DNA of 64,000 bases from Polyangiaceae bacterium (GCA_020849655.1 JADLFU010000011.1:1-64000); one strand, 5' to 3'. Numbered from the stretch's first letter, positions 19,974 to 29,070 are shown. The notes: generated by a model from the letters alone, not told the origin. Numbers and translations: made by a program.

Positions 19974-20053
19974 AGACCGCTCACAAGCACCTCTTGCCAG
20001 TCGCCGCGCTCATCCTGTTCGCCCTGGCGGCGCTCGGCTCGGCCGCGAGCTGA
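19970..20053 (+). CDS. 27-residue hydrophobic peptide coupled to the desaturase
   Basis: ATG 19970 overlaps the desaturase stop as ATGA, with GAGGAGAG just upstream. The product, MKTAHKHLLPVAALILFALA and seven more small residues, is Lys/His-rich at the N-terminus and otherwise one membrane-spanning helix. It could be a small subunit or regulator of the desaturase, or a leader-like peptide. It ends 3 bp from the convergent ligase gene. Too short for homology; the coupling is the main support. Confidence 0.5.
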   Translation: MKTAHKHLLPVAALILFALAALGSAAS

Positions 20054-20055
20054 CG

Positions 20056-21369
20056 TCACCGGCCGACCCGCGACACGATGGGGGAGAGCTTGCCGCCGGC
20101 AGACCGCGGCAGGGCCTCGAGCACGACGATCTCGACGTCGATCGGCTCGTCCACGAGCTCACGGAACCTCCGCGCGATGGCCGCTGCGGCGCCGTCGCCG
20201 AAGCGCCGGCCGGGCACGACGCGGAGGACGACGCGGCTGCGGGTCTCCTGCGTCAGCGTGAACGCGCGCAGATCGGCGCCGACGTCGAGCAGGAAGCTGT
20301 AGGTCGCGTCGAGCAGCCAGCCCGACGTGAGCACGCGGCCGCTCGGCAGCACGAAGCTGTCGAGCGCGCGCCCCGCGAGCCCGCCGAGCGCCCGCGACGT
20401 CCGGCCGCACGGACACCTCGCCTCGTCGAGGTGGGCCAGATCCCCCTGCCGGTAGCGAATGAACGGCATCGCGTGGTTGTGCAGGTACGTGCCGACGATC
20501 TCGCCGCGCGCGCCCGGCGGCTGCGGCGCGCCAGAGTGAGGATCGACGATCTCGGTCAGCGTCACGTCCTCGAACAGGTGGTACGTCCCGGCCCGGCACT
20601 GCGCGGCGATGCGCGTCAGCTCCTCCGTCGAGTACTCGTCGTGGACGCCGCAGCCGAACTCGTGCGCGAGCGCGTCGCGCTCTCGCTGCGAGGATTGCTC
20701 CGACGACACGGAGATCGCGCGGAGGCCGAGCGCGCGCGCTCCTCGTCGCCCGAGCTCGTCGGCGAGGGCGCGCAGGTGGCTCGGGTAGCAGGTGAGCCAC
20801 GCTGGACGGAGCTCTCGCAGGCGCGCGGCGAGGCGCGCGACGGGCCAGAGCGTCGGTACGAGCGTCATCGGGTAGAGGCCCCACAGCGAGCGCGCGGGGT
20901 AGGGCGACGTGTAGACGTAGACGAGGCGGTGCCACGGCAGGTACACGCCGTACATCGACAGCAGGCGGTTCATCGCGAGGCCCTGGACGGCGATGTCGCT
21001 CGCCTGGTGCGCGACCTCGAGCACGACGCCGGTCGAGCCGGAGCTCTTCGACAGGAGCAGCTCGCCGGGCGCCACGTCGCGCGCGCGCGCGTCGTCGCCC
21101 GCGTCGAGGATCTCCGCCTTCGTCACCGTGGGGAACCTCGCGAGATCGTCGAGGCTGCGGAGATCTCGCGGCGTCACGCCCGCCTTGCGGTACTTCTCGC
21201 GGTAGAGCGGCACGCTCGCGCAGGCGCGCGCGACGAGGCGGCGGAGCGCCGCCAGCTGGTACGCGCGGACGGCGTCGCGCGGGGCGTACGGGCGCGCCGA
21301 GAACGCCGGGTACGCCGCGGCGATGCGCGCGGTGTTCAGCGCGAGCTCCCGCGTGGTGAGGCTCCTCAT
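20056..21369 (-). CDS. PaaK/CapK-like AMP-forming ligase
   Basis: A 437-residue member of the phenylacetate-CoA ligase-like branch of the adenylate-forming superfamily. The P-loop-like motif LLLSKSSGSTG, the A5-type motif CGVHDEYSTEE and the FIRYRQGDLAHL aspartate are in order. A Cys pair (RCPCGRTS) near residue 340 is a known PaaK/CapK feature. The C-terminal subdomain (about 355-437) has LPRSAGGKLSPI, carrying the Gly-Lys catalytic loop. It activates a carboxylate with ATP; the substrate is not readable. ATG 21369 is preferred over GTG 21387. It is convergent with the desaturase and its peptide. Confidence 0.87.
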   Translation of the reverse strand: MRSLTTRELALNTARIAAAYPAFSARPYAPRDAVRAYQLAALRRLVARACASVPLYREKYRKAGVTPRDLRSLDDLARFPTVTKAEILDAGDDARARDVAPGELLLSKSSGSTGVVLEVAHQASDIAVQGLAMNRLLSMYGVYLPWHRLVYVYTSPYPARSLWGLYPMTLVPTLWPVARLAARLRELRPAWLTCYPSHLRALADELGRRGARALGLRAISVSSEQSSQRERDALAHEFGCGVHDEYSTEELTRIAAQCRAGTYHLFEDVTLTEIVDPHSGAPQPPGARGEIVGTYLHNHAMPFIRYRQGDLAHLDEARCPCGRTSRALGGLAGRALDSFVLPSGRVLTSGWLLDATYSFLLDVGADLRAFTLTQETRSRVVLRVVPGRRFGDGAAAAIARRFRELVDEPIDVEIVVLEALPRSAGGKLSPIVSRVGR

Positions 21370-21452
21370 GCGCCCGAGAGCAGACACGCTCGGGGACGTG
21401 ACGCCAACCCCTCGCGCTCGCGCGCGCCGCCGGCGAGGTGTATGGGGCGAGC

Positions 21453-22316
21453 ATGTCCGCTCGTGCGTTCTGGGTGCTCTTGGTCGCGGTGGTCGGGTGC
21501 GCGTCCGGCGCGGGCGAGCCGAGCGGTCCGCCCGGCGACGACTTCGGCGGCGAAGATTTCGGCGGCGCGGCGGGCGCGGGTGGGGACGCGGGCGGCGCCG
21601 GCGAGGCGGGCGCGAGCGGTGCAGGAGCCGGCGGCGCGAGCGCGGGATCGGGCGGCGCGTCGAAGGCCGGCGCGAGCGGCTCCGGGGGCACGGCGGGCGC
21701 CCCGAAGGGCGGCGCCAGCGGCGCTTCGAGCGGCGGCAAGGGAGGCGCGAGCGCCGGCGGGTCGGCCGGCGCGGCGGGCAAGGCGAGCGGCGGCGCGGCG
21801 GGTGGCGGCGCGGCGGGTGGCGGCGCGGCGGGCAAAGCGGGTGGCGGCGCGGCGGGCGGCGGCGCGGCGGGTGGTGGCGCGGGCGGGGCGTCCGGCGCGG
21901 GGGGCGGCGGCGGTTGCGCGCACGCGAGCGCGAACTGCGCGGCGGCCGAGGCGCTGTCCCAGATCTCGGGCGATCAGGGCTCCGACTCGCTCATCCGCAG
22001 CGGGACGAACGGCGCCGCGTTCACCGTGCTCGTCGCCGAGACGTCGTCGAACGTCATCCCGGCCGATCCGAAGGTGAAGGCGACGCTCACGGTGCCGGCG
22101 GGCATGGAGTACGCGCTCGACGTGTCGTGGATCCCTGGCGGCACGTGCCCGGGCACCGTGCTCGGCCCGAAGGGCCAGACGTCGTGGAGCACGTCGTGGA
22201 ACGACTCGTTCGGCGGCGACGACAGCCGGCTCCTGCTGTTCGAGGTGAAATACGTCTCGGGCGATCTCTGCGGCGACGCCTCCAAGTGGACGCTGACGAT
22301 CGAGGGCAACAAGTAG
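21453..22316 (+). CDS. Lipoprotein with Gly/Ala/Ser linker and small C-terminal domain
   Basis: A 287-residue exported protein. ATG 21453 gives MSARAFWVLLVAVVGC with a lipobox Cys16. About 140 residues of Gly/Ala/Ser-rich linker follow, then a 130-residue domain with four Cys (CAHASANC near its start, GGTCPG and GDLCGD later) and beta-rich segments such as FEVKYVSGDLC. It is probably displayed at the outer membrane. The C-terminal domain resembles the bacterial pre-peptidase or jelly-roll type only loosely, so no function is given. Confidence 0.8.
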   Translation: MSARAFWVLLVAVVGCASGAGEPSGPPGDDFGGEDFGGAAGAGGDAGGAGEAGASGAGAGGASAGSGGASKAGASGSGGTAGAPKGGASGASSGGKGGASAGGSAGAAGKASGGAAGGGAAGGGAAGKAGGGAAGGGAAGGGAGGASGAGGGGGCAHASANCAAAEALSQISGDQGSDSLIRSGTNGAAFTVLVAETSSNVIPADPKVKATLTVPAGMEYALDVSWIPGGTCPGTVLGPKGQTSWSTSWNDSFGGDDSRLLLFEVKYVSGDLCGDASKWTLTIEGNK

Positions 22317-22320
22317 CGCC

Positions 22321-22818
22321 TCAACGCGTGAGCCAGCGGCGCATGAAGGCGGCGCTCTTCTCCCAGCCGTCGCGCACCTGCTTCTCCGTCGAGCTCTCGA
22401 GCAGGCCGCCCAGGCCGAACACGCTCGCCTCGGAGTAGGCCTCGACGACGCGCAGGAGCTTGCCGGGGCCGCGCGGCTCGACGCGCAGCGTGCCGCCGTT
22501 CTTCATCTTGTCGGTGAGCGCGCTCGTCTTCATCACCCACACGAAGGTGCCCTTGTCGCGGTCGAAGTCGCCCGCCTCGGAGTAGCGCAGGTTCGGGCCG
22601 ATGAGCTTCGCGACCGCGGCCGGCAGCTCGGTCTTCGGGGTCGCCTTCACCTCGCGGTGCAGCCCGGCGGGCGTCTCGCGCTGCTCGACGATCTCGAACG
22701 CGGGGAACTGGAGCTCCTCGAGGTACAGCGCCAGGTTGTACGCGCGGTCGAAGAAGGTGGACCAGAACGTCTCGGGATCGGTGGGCAGCTCGTGCTCGAG
22801 CGTGAACCGCGTGGCCAT
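22321..22818 (-). CDS. DUF2505 family START-like protein
   Basis: A 165-residue cytosolic protein starting at ATG 22818 (MATRFTLEHELPTDPETFW). The length and the pattern of an alpha/beta-grip with a long C-terminal helix (STEKQVRDGWEKSAAFMRRWL) fit DUF2505, a SRPBCC/START-like family that may bind a hydrophobic ligand. Function unknown. The gene lies 4 bp from the convergent lipoprotein stop and downstream of the CCA-adding enzyme. Confidence 0.75.
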   Translation of the reverse strand: MATRFTLEHELPTDPETFWSTFFDRAYNLALYLEELQFPAFEIVEQRETPAGLHREVKATPKTELPAAVAKLIGPNLRYSEAGDFDRDKGTFVWVMKTSALTDKMKNGGTLRVEPRGPGKLLRVVEAYSEASVFGLGGLLESSTEKQVRDGWEKSAAFMRRWLTR

Positions 22819-22856
22819 GCGCGCGAGCTGTGCTGGAGATCCAGGGCGACCGCAAG

Positions 22857-24227
22857 TCAGGCGCGGGCGGCGACCATCGCGCGCGCGAGCTCGCGCAGCC
22901 GCGCGCGGTCGGTGGCGGCCGGATCGTCGAGCACGGCCTGCAACAGCGCCTCGAGCGTCTCGCCGATCTGCCTGCCCGGCTTCATCGACAGCTCGCGGAT
23001 GAGATCGTTGCCGTCGACGGCGAGCGCGCGGACGCTGAGCGCCTGGCCCGCCGCGAGCACGCCGGCGACGCGGGCGGAGAGGCGGTCGAGGCGGGCGAGC
23101 TCGTCGTCGACGGGGCGCCCCTTCGCCAGGGCGTCCGCGCGCGCGAGCGCCCACAGATCGCCGGTGAGCCCCTCGCCGACGCGGCGCAGCCACCTGCGCA
23201 CGGCGGCGTCCGACCAGGCGTCGTCGTAGCAGATCAGGTGGTGCTTCACGAGCTCGACCACGCGCGCGCGGTCGTCGTTCGAGAAGCGCAGGCGCGACAG
23301 GATGGCGTCGGACATCCTCGCGCCGACCCGCTCGTGCTCGTAGAACGTGTAGTCGCCGGTCTTGTCGCTCCTCGCGCGCGTGCGCGGCTTGCCGACGTCG
23401 TGCAGGAGCGCGGCGACGCGCAGGATGGGGCCGCCAGGGCACGCGTCGAGGCAGCGCATCGCGTGCTCCCACGCGTCGAAGGCGTGCCACTGGTTCTGCT
23501 CGAGGCCGACGCTCTCCATCAGCTCCGGGCACGTCACCGCGAGCACGCCGGTGCGGCGCATCACGTCGAAGGAGGCGGACGGCGCGCGCGCCTTCATCGT
23601 CTTCAGCCACTCGTCGCGCACGCGCTCGGGGCTCACCTTGCGGAAGGTGTCGAGCGTCTGCCCGATGGCCGCCTCGGTCGCCGGGTCGAGCGCCGCCTCG
23701 AGCGTCGAGACGAACCTCGCGGCGCGCAGGACGCGCAGGCCGTCCTCGCTGAAGCGCGCGCGCGGATCTCCGACCGCCCGGATGAGCCTGCGCTCGAGAT
23801 CGCGCGCGCCGCCGAACGGATCGGACAGCGCGCCGGTGAGCGGATCGAGCGCGATCGCGTTGACGGTGAAATCGCGCCTCGCGAGGTCGGCGTCGAGGTC
23901 CGTGAGGAAGGTGACCGAGCCGGGGCGGCGCCCGTCGCTGTACGCGCCCTCTCCGCGCAGGGTCGTCACCTCGAAGGGCTGCCGGTCCATCAGCACCGTC
24001 ACGGTGCCGTGCTCGATGCCGGTCGGGATCGTCCGCCGGAAGAGGCGCGACACCTCCTCGGGGCGCGCGTCGGTGCAGACGTCCCAGTCGGCGACGGGCT
24101 CGCCGCGCAAGAGATCGCGGACGCAGCCGCCGACCACCCAGCCGCGGCGTCCAGCGCGGGCGAGCACGCGGCAGATCTCGCGCGCGGGCTCCGGGACGGC
24201 GTCGGCGAGGCGCGACTCCGGCGCCAC
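22857..24227 (-). CDS. CCA tRNA nucleotidyltransferase / poly(A) polymerase family with HD domain
   Basis: A 456-residue class II nucleotidyltransferase. The head has VVGGCVRDLLRG and the metal-binding DWDVCTDA, then LARRDFTVNAIALDP and RFSEDGLRVLRAARF, typical of the family. An HD domain follows (LLHDVGKP, residues about 255-360). It probably adds or repairs the CCA end of tRNAs; poly(A) polymerase activity cannot be excluded. GTG 24227 starts 2 bp after the stop of the TPR gene, so they form an operon. The need for CCA addition fits the tRNA-Glu gene in this window, which does not encode CCA. Confidence 0.9.
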   Translation of the reverse strand: MAPESRLADAVPEPAREICRVLARAGRRGWVVGGCVRDLLRGEPVADWDVCTDARPEEVSRLFRRTIPTGIEHGTVTVLMDRQPFEVTTLRGEGAYSDGRRPGSVTFLTDLDADLARRDFTVNAIALDPLTGALSDPFGGARDLERRLIRAVGDPRARFSEDGLRVLRAARFVSTLEAALDPATEAAIGQTLDTFRKVSPERVRDEWLKTMKARAPSASFDVMRRTGVLAVTCPELMESVGLEQNQWHAFDAWEHAMRCLDACPGGPILRVAALLHDVGKPRTRARSDKTGDYTFYEHERVGARMSDAILSRLRFSNDDRARVVELVKHHLICYDDAWSDAAVRRWLRRVGEGLTGDLWALARADALAKGRPVDDELARLDRLSARVAGVLAAGQALSVRALAVDGNDLIRELSMKPGRQIGETLEALLQAVLDDPAATDRARLRELARAMVAARA

Positions 24228-24229
24228 GG

Positions 24230-25237
24230 TCAGTTCAGATCGCGGCTCGCGGCGCCGCCGGGCGAGTCTGCGTCGGGGAAGGTGAGCTGCACCTCGCGCT
24301 CGACCGCCGCGCGCAGCTCGCCCTCGACGCCGTCCGGGCCGCCCGCGAGCCGCTCGATGTTGCGCTGATACAGGAAGACGCGCGCCACGGGCACCCCGAG
24401 CTCCGGCACGTTGATCCCGTCGAAGAGCACGAGCGCGCGCGGATCGACGCCGTCGGCGACGAGCTCGATGCCGGGGACGTCGCTGATGAAGAGATCGGCC
24501 TTGCGCACGAACCTCCCGAGGTTCGGATCGATCGTGGCGATGACCTGGCGGCCGAGCTCGCGCAGATCGTCGCGGCCGAGCGACCACGCGGGCGCGGGCA
24601 CGCCGAGATCGAGCTCGCGCGAGCGGAGGAAAGCGCTCGTCGCGCCCGGCTGGTCGCCGCGCTCGTCGCGCACGAGGGCGAGGTAGTACCAGGCCTCCGC
24701 GTGGGTCGGATCCTTCGCGGCGGCCTCCTCGATGAGCGCGCGCGCGCGGTCGATCTCGCCGACCTCGTAGTGCGCGCGCCCGACCAGGAACGTGTGGGCA
24801 GGGTTGTCGTACGGCGGCGGCGGCAGGCGCTCGAGCACCGCCTGCGCCTCGGTCAGGTCTTGCCCGTCGCGGCCGAGCACGGCGTCGAACATCAGCAAGA
24901 GCGCGTCGACCGTCTCCTCGTCCGTCTGCGCGAGGTCGATCGCGAGATCGCACATCTCGATCGCGTCCTGGTACTCGTGCATCGGGTGGATGAGCACCTC
25001 GGCCGCGTTCAGCATCGCCTCGAAATACGTCTCGTCGAGCGCGATCGCCTGCCGGTACGCCTCGATCGCGTCGTCGGGGTTGCCGTCGAGCGCCGCGCAG
25101 TAGCCGAGCAGGTTGTACGCCTCGGGCGACTGGGGATCGAGCTCGAGCGCGCGTCGCGCGGACGCCTCGGCGCCGCGCGGATCGTTGCGCGAGATGAGCT
25201 CCCAGCCGCGGTCGAGGTGTGCCGAGAATTGGTCCAT
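24230..25237 (-). CDS. TPR protein with an inactivated zincin-like domain
   Basis: A 335-residue protein. About five tetratricopeptide repeats occupy residues 1-200 (for example AEASARRALELDPQSPEAYNLL). The C-terminal 130 residues follow the plan of the short zincin-like metallopeptidase family (PF06262): VPGIELVADGVDPRALVLFDG, then VFLYQRNIERLAG, then a helix where the family has HExxH. Here that helix reads RAAVEREVQLTFPDA, with no His, so the peptidase is probably inactive. It may act as a scaffold. Operon with the CCA-adding gene downstream. Confidence 0.82.
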   Translation of the reverse strand: MDQFSAHLDRGWELISRNDPRGAEASARRALELDPQSPEAYNLLGYCAALDGNPDDAIEAYRQAIALDETYFEAMLNAAEVLIHPMHEYQDAIEMCDLAIDLAQTDEETVDALLLMFDAVLGRDGQDLTEAQAVLERLPPPPYDNPAHTFLVGRAHYEVGEIDRARALIEEAAAKDPTHAEAWYYLALVRDERGDQPGATSAFLRSRELDLGVPAPAWSLGRDDLRELGRQVIATIDPNLGRFVRKADLFISDVPGIELVADGVDPRALVLFDGINVPELGVPVARVFLYQRNIERLAGGPDGVEGELRAAVEREVQLTFPDADSPGGAASRDLN

Positions 25238-25294
25238 GCGCGAGCCGGCGAGTTTGACGACCCGGCCTCGCGCGTCAAGCCTCTCGACGCACGC

Positions 25295-25702
25295 GTGACG
25301 CTCCCGCTCGATCCCGACCTCGCCTCGCCCGTCTCCGCGCCCGTCGACCCCGACACTGGCGCGCCGCTCGACTGCGTCGCGTGCGGCGCCTGCTGCGCGG
25401 AGGCGTCGGACGGGCGCGTGCTCGTGTCGGCGCAGGATCTCGGGCGCTGGCGCCGGGAGGGACGGGAGGACCTCGTCGCCGCGACCGTCGACGGTCATTT
25501 CGGCGAGCGAGCCTTCGCGTCGACGCCTGACGGAGACTGCGTGCACCTCGAGCGCGGCGGTGGGCGCGCGGTCTGTCGCATCTACGAGACGAGGGGGGAG
25601 ACGTGCCGAGAATTCCAGGCCGGGAGCTGGCAGTGCCTCGAGTTTCGCCGTGCGCGTCAGCGCGACAGCAGCGCGGCGTCGGCCGCCTCCCGGAGCCGCT
25701 GA
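25295..25702 (+). CDS. YkgJ family cysteine-cluster protein
   Basis: A 135-residue protein starting at GTG 25295. It has the CxxCxxCC cluster (CVACGACC, about residues 29-36) and downstream Cys residues in DCVHLERGGGRAVCRIYETRG, TCREF and WQCLEF, as in the YkgJ/PF03692 family of putative zinc- or iron-chelating proteins. Function unknown. Divergent from the TPR gene; its 3' end overlaps the convergent sensor gene by 46 bp. Confidence 0.82.
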   Translation: MTLPLDPDLASPVSAPVDPDTGAPLDCVACGACCAEASDGRVLVSAQDLGRWRREGREDLVAATVDGHFGERAFASTPDGDCVHLERGGGRAVCRIYETRGETCREFQAGSWQCLEFRRARQRDSSAASAASRSR

Positions 25703-27654
25703 TCGAGCGACGCGTCGCGGGCCTCGAGCGCGAGGGTGACCCGACCGACGGCGGTCGCGAGCTCGTGGAGGCCCGCCGCGCTCGCGCTCTGCTCCAGGCG
25801 GCGCAGCTCCGCGGCGGCCGCGTCGTGGGCGCCGGCGCGGGCCGCGTCGCGCGCGGCGGCGAGCCTGCCGGGGGCGCTCTCCAGGAGCTCGCGCCGCAGC
25901 TCGGCGATGGCCTCGACGAGCAGGCGCATCCGCGGCCCCGAGTCGGAGAGCGCGCGCCTCGGCGGGGGCAGCGTCACCGCCCACGCGGCGCCGGTCGGGC
26001 TCTCCGAGCGGTCGGCGTGGCAGCCCTGCGCGTGGAGCACCGCCACCGCGCGCGCGACGGCGATCCTCCCGGCCGACGTGGGCATGGCGCCCGGGCCCTC
26101 CACCACCACGGTGGCCTTGCCGGACGGCGAGGTCGACACCGTCGCGCGCGAGGGATCGGCGCCGACGTCGCGCGCGAGATCGGAGAGCGCTCGCCCAACG
26201 CCGGGGACGGGCGTCGGCGTCAATTCCTCGGGGTCTCCGGGCCGCCCCAGCACCGCGGCGAGCGAGACGGGGCCGCCAGGGAGCGACAGGGTACCTCGCA
26301 CAGCGGCGCCGAGGGTCGCGAGATCCTCCACGACATCGGCGACTCGCTGGCCCTCCGTCTCGGCCTCGGCCGCGACCTCTCGGAGCCCGCCGTCGAGCGC
26401 GCCGCGCAGCAGCCCGAGCGTGCCCCGCATCGTTGCGAGCGGGCCGCGGAGCGCCTCCGCCACATCGTCGAGCGCGACGGAGCCCGCGGGGGCGTCGCGG
26501 TGGGGCCGCTGCAGCACCGTGATGGTGCGTCCCGCGCCTCCTCCGACCCACCGGGTCTCGGCCGTCACTCCCATGAACGAGCCATCCGCGGCGAGGAGGC
26601 GGAAGACGGAGCTGACCGTCACGCCGCGCTCGCGCGCCTCGAGCACGCGCTGCTTCATCCGCGTGCGGTCCTCGGGCGCGATGAGATCGAGCATCCTCGT
26701 GCCCACAGGGTTCGCGTACCCCAGGCCCTGTCGCCACGCGGCGTTGGCGAAGCGGATGACTCCGTCGCCGTCGACGCTCTGGATCCAGCCGGGCGCGTCC
26801 TCGAGCAGCGCCTCCGCCCACGCGCGGCTCGCGATGGACCGCGAGACCTCGCCGACGTGCCGCGCGAGGGCCGTGAGGTGCCGCTCCTCGGCGTCGCCGA
26901 GCGTGCGTGGGCGCCGATCGATCACGCACAGGGCGCCGGTCGGTCGCCCGGCGACCGTGATCGGGATCCCGGCGTAGAACCTGACCCCTGGCTCCCCGAC
27001 CACGAGCGGGTTGTCGCGGAACCGCGCGTCCGCCTGGGCGTCCTCGACGACGAACGCGCCGCCGTGCGCGACCGTGTACGCGCAGAACGCGTCGTCGCGC
27101 GCGGTGCTCTCCGCTTCGACCCCGACGCGCAGGCGGAGCAGCTGGCGGTCTCCTTGAAGCTCCGTGACCAGCACGATCGGCACGTCGAGGAGCCTCGCCG
27201 TCGCGTCGAGCAGATCGCGCAGCGACGCCTCGACGTCGAGCGGGCCGAGCGGCGCGCCGTCCGGTCCGCGGGGCCCAGGGACGTGGGCGAGCGGCGCGAG
27301 CCCGGCGGCGGACCGCGCGGCGATCTCTCCCACGCGCCAGGCGGCGCTTCGCGCGTCGAACGGCCCCGTGAGCACGGCGTCCACGCCTCGCTCGAGCCAC
27401 CGCGCGACCTCGGGCGCGCCGGGGAGCGCCGAGAGCACGACGAGCGCGCCCCTCGCGGGGGGCAGGGAGGACGCTGCGTCGTCGGCCAGCGCGGCGTCGA
27501 CGACCGTCGCATGGAACGTCGCCTGCGCCAGCCTGGTCCGCGCCTCCTCGAGCGTGCGCGCGCGAGACGCCATGATCTCCGCGTCACCGAGCGCGCGGTC
27601 GAGCGCCTCGGCGCAGGCGTCGTCGACACCGACGAGGAGCGCCGAGCGCGTCAC
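25657..27654 (-). CDS. Receiver-GAF-PAS sensor with degenerate histidine-kinase and HPt regions
   Basis: A 665-residue cytosolic signalling protein. GTG 27654 overlaps the kinase stop as GTGA. Domains in order: a receiver-like segment (about 1-115), a GAF domain (about 130-280, with FVVEDAQADARFRDNPLV and GALCVIDRRP), a PAS domain (about 290-410, WIQSVDGDGVIRFANAAW) and a dimerisation-like helix pair (about 420-490). At the usual HisKA position the sequence is EALRGPLATM, with Glu where His is expected. No N, G1 or G2 boxes follow clearly. The C-terminal 90 residues look like an HPt helix bundle lacking its His (RRLEQSASAAGLHELA). It probably does not phosphorylate or relay; it may sense light or redox signals and act through the coupled Ser/Thr kinase. 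Confidence 0.78.
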   Translation of the reverse strand: MTRSALLVGVDDACAEALDRALGDAEIMASRARTLEEARTRLAQATFHATVVDAALADDAASSLPPARGALVVLSALPGAPEVARWLERGVDAVLTGPFDARSAAWRVGEIAARSAAGLAPLAHVPGPRGPDGAPLGPLDVEASLRDLLDATARLLDVPIVLVTELQGDRQLLRLRVGVEAESTARDDAFCAYTVAHGGAFVVEDAQADARFRDNPLVVGEPGVRFYAGIPITVAGRPTGALCVIDRRPRTLGDAEERHLTALARHVGEVSRSIASRAWAEALLEDAPGWIQSVDGDGVIRFANAAWRQGLGYANPVGTRMLDLIAPEDRTRMKQRVLEARERGVTVSSVFRLLAADGSFMGVTAETRWVGGGAGRTITVLQRPHRDAPAGSVALDDVAEALRGPLATMRGTLGLLRGALDGGLREVAAEAETEGQRVADVVEDLATLGAAVRGTLSLPGGPVSLAAVLGRPGDPEELTPTPVPGVGRALSDLARDVGADPSRATVSTSPSGKATVVVEGPGAMPTSAGRIAVARAVAVLHAQGCHADRSESPTGAAWAVTLPPPRRALSDSGPRMRLLVEAIAELRRELLESAPGRLAAARDAARAGAHDAAAAELRRLEQSASAAGLHELATAVGRVTLALEARDASLDQRLREAADAALLSR

Positions 27655-29015
27655 CCCTCCACCTCGTCCTCGCACACCTCCACCGGCCACCCCGCGCCCG
27701 CCATCAGCCGCTGGATGCGCGCGACGAGGCGCGACAGATCGATCGGCTCGTCGAAGAAGTCCTCCACTCCGAGGGCAGCATACCGGAACCACTCGCCCGT
27801 CTCGCGTCGCAGCACGAGCGCGCTCATCGCGTGCCCGCGGGGCAGCGCGCGCAGGAGGTCGAGCGCGGCGAGCGCCGCCGTGTCGTCGACGATCGCGAGG
27901 TCGGGGGCGACGTCGAGGGTCGCGAGCTCCGCCGGCGTGACCAGCTGGACCCTGACCCGCGCCCGGAAGAACGCGATCTGCACGGCGCGGGCCGCGAGGC
28001 GGCGCTCGGCCTCGCGCTCCGACACGACGAGCGCGTGCAGCGGGTGCGAGGGATCGCCGGGGGAGGTGGGGCGGTCGAGCGGTGAGACCGCGATCCGCGG
28101 CGTGGACGTCGCCTCCGGCAGGGAGGCGGCGGCGTCCAGGAGCGCCCGCGCGAACGCGGCGCACGTCGGGAACCTCTCGCCGGGATCCTTCGACAGGGCC
28201 CGCGCCATCGGCCCCTCGAGCGGCGCGAGGCGGGGGGCGGCCGCGGAGATCGGCCGCGCCTCGCCGCGCACATGCAGCCGGAGGACCTCGTCGACCGTCC
28301 CGGCCTCGAACGGCACCCGACCGGTCAGCGCCTCGTACGCGGCGCAGGCGAGGGCGTACTGGTCGGTCGCCCCGCCGAGGTCGCTCCGCCCCATCGCCTG
28401 CTCGGGCGACATGTACGCCGGCGTCCCGACCGCCGCGCCGCTCTCGAGCCGGGCGGCCGGGGTCGCGAGCCCGAAATCGACCAGCACCGGCCTACCCGTG
28501 CCGTGCTCGACGACGATGTTCGACGGCTTGACGTCCCGGTGCACGAGACCGGCGCGGTGCACCGCGTCCAGGCCCGCGGCGACGTGGGCGAAGATGGTGA
28601 GCGCGCGCGCGGTCGGCACCCTCGCGCCGGCCGCGCCGTGATCGGCGATCAGGCGCCCGAGATCCCGCCCGCGGACGTACTCCATCGCGAAGAACGGAGA
28701 CCCCTCGTGCGATCCGAACGCGTACACCTGCACGACGTTCTCGTGCCGCAGGCGTGCGAGCGCCGAGGCCTCGCGCTGCAGCCCGAGCAAGAACGACGCG
28801 GACCGCGCGAGCCGCGGCGACATCACCTTGATGGCGACCTCGCGCCCGAGGCCGACGTCGCGCGCCAGGTGGATGACGCCGATCGCGCCGCGCCCGATCT
28901 CGCGGACGATGGCGTAGCGACCGTCGACCAGCGCGCCGCAGCCGGGCGCGTGCGACCCGTCGGCGGCGCCACATCTCTCGCAGGCAAGGGACTCCAAGCG
29001 AGCCGCTCCTAGCAC
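27651..29015 (-). CDS. Ser/Thr protein kinase with N-terminal Cys motif and C-terminal receiver-like domain
   Basis: A 454-residue Hanks-type kinase, active by motif: Gly loop EIGRGAIGVIHLA, Lys63 in VAIKVMS, catalytic HRDVKPSN (Asp161), DFG 180-182, and an APE-like SPEQAMG. A short Cys cluster (CERCGAADGSHAPGC, residues 12-26) precedes it and may bind zinc. After the kinase (about residue 320) comes a receiver-like segment with LVVSEREAERRL and LAIVDD, but without a clean phospho-Asp/Lys set. No transmembrane helix is seen. GTG 29015 is in frame, but TTG 28997 has AGGAG eight bases upstream and may be the real start. Coupled to the sensor gene downstream. Confidence 0.9.
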   Translation of the reverse strand: MLGAARLESLACERCGAADGSHAPGCGALVDGRYAIVREIGRGAIGVIHLARDVGLGREVAIKVMSPRLARSASFLLGLQREASALARLRHENVVQVYAFGSHEGSPFFAMEYVRGRDLGRLIADHGAAGARVPTARALTIFAHVAAGLDAVHRAGLVHRDVKPSNIVVEHGTGRPVLVDFGLATPAARLESGAAVGTPAYMSPEQAMGRSDLGGATDQYALACAAYEALTGRVPFEAGTVDEVLRLHVRGEARPISAAAPRLAPLEGPMARALSKDPGERFPTCAAFARALLDAAASLPEATSTPRIAVSPLDRPTSPGDPSHPLHALVVSEREAERRLAARAVQIAFFRARVRVQLVTPAELATLDVAPDLAIVDDTAALAALDLLRALPRGHAMSALVLRRETGEWFRYAALGVEDFFDEPIDLSRLVARIQRLMAGAGWPVEVCEDEVEG

Positions 29016-29070
29016 GCGTCGCCCCCGCCGCGGTAGGCGCGTCGCCGGGGCCGTGCCATGAGCGCCGCGA

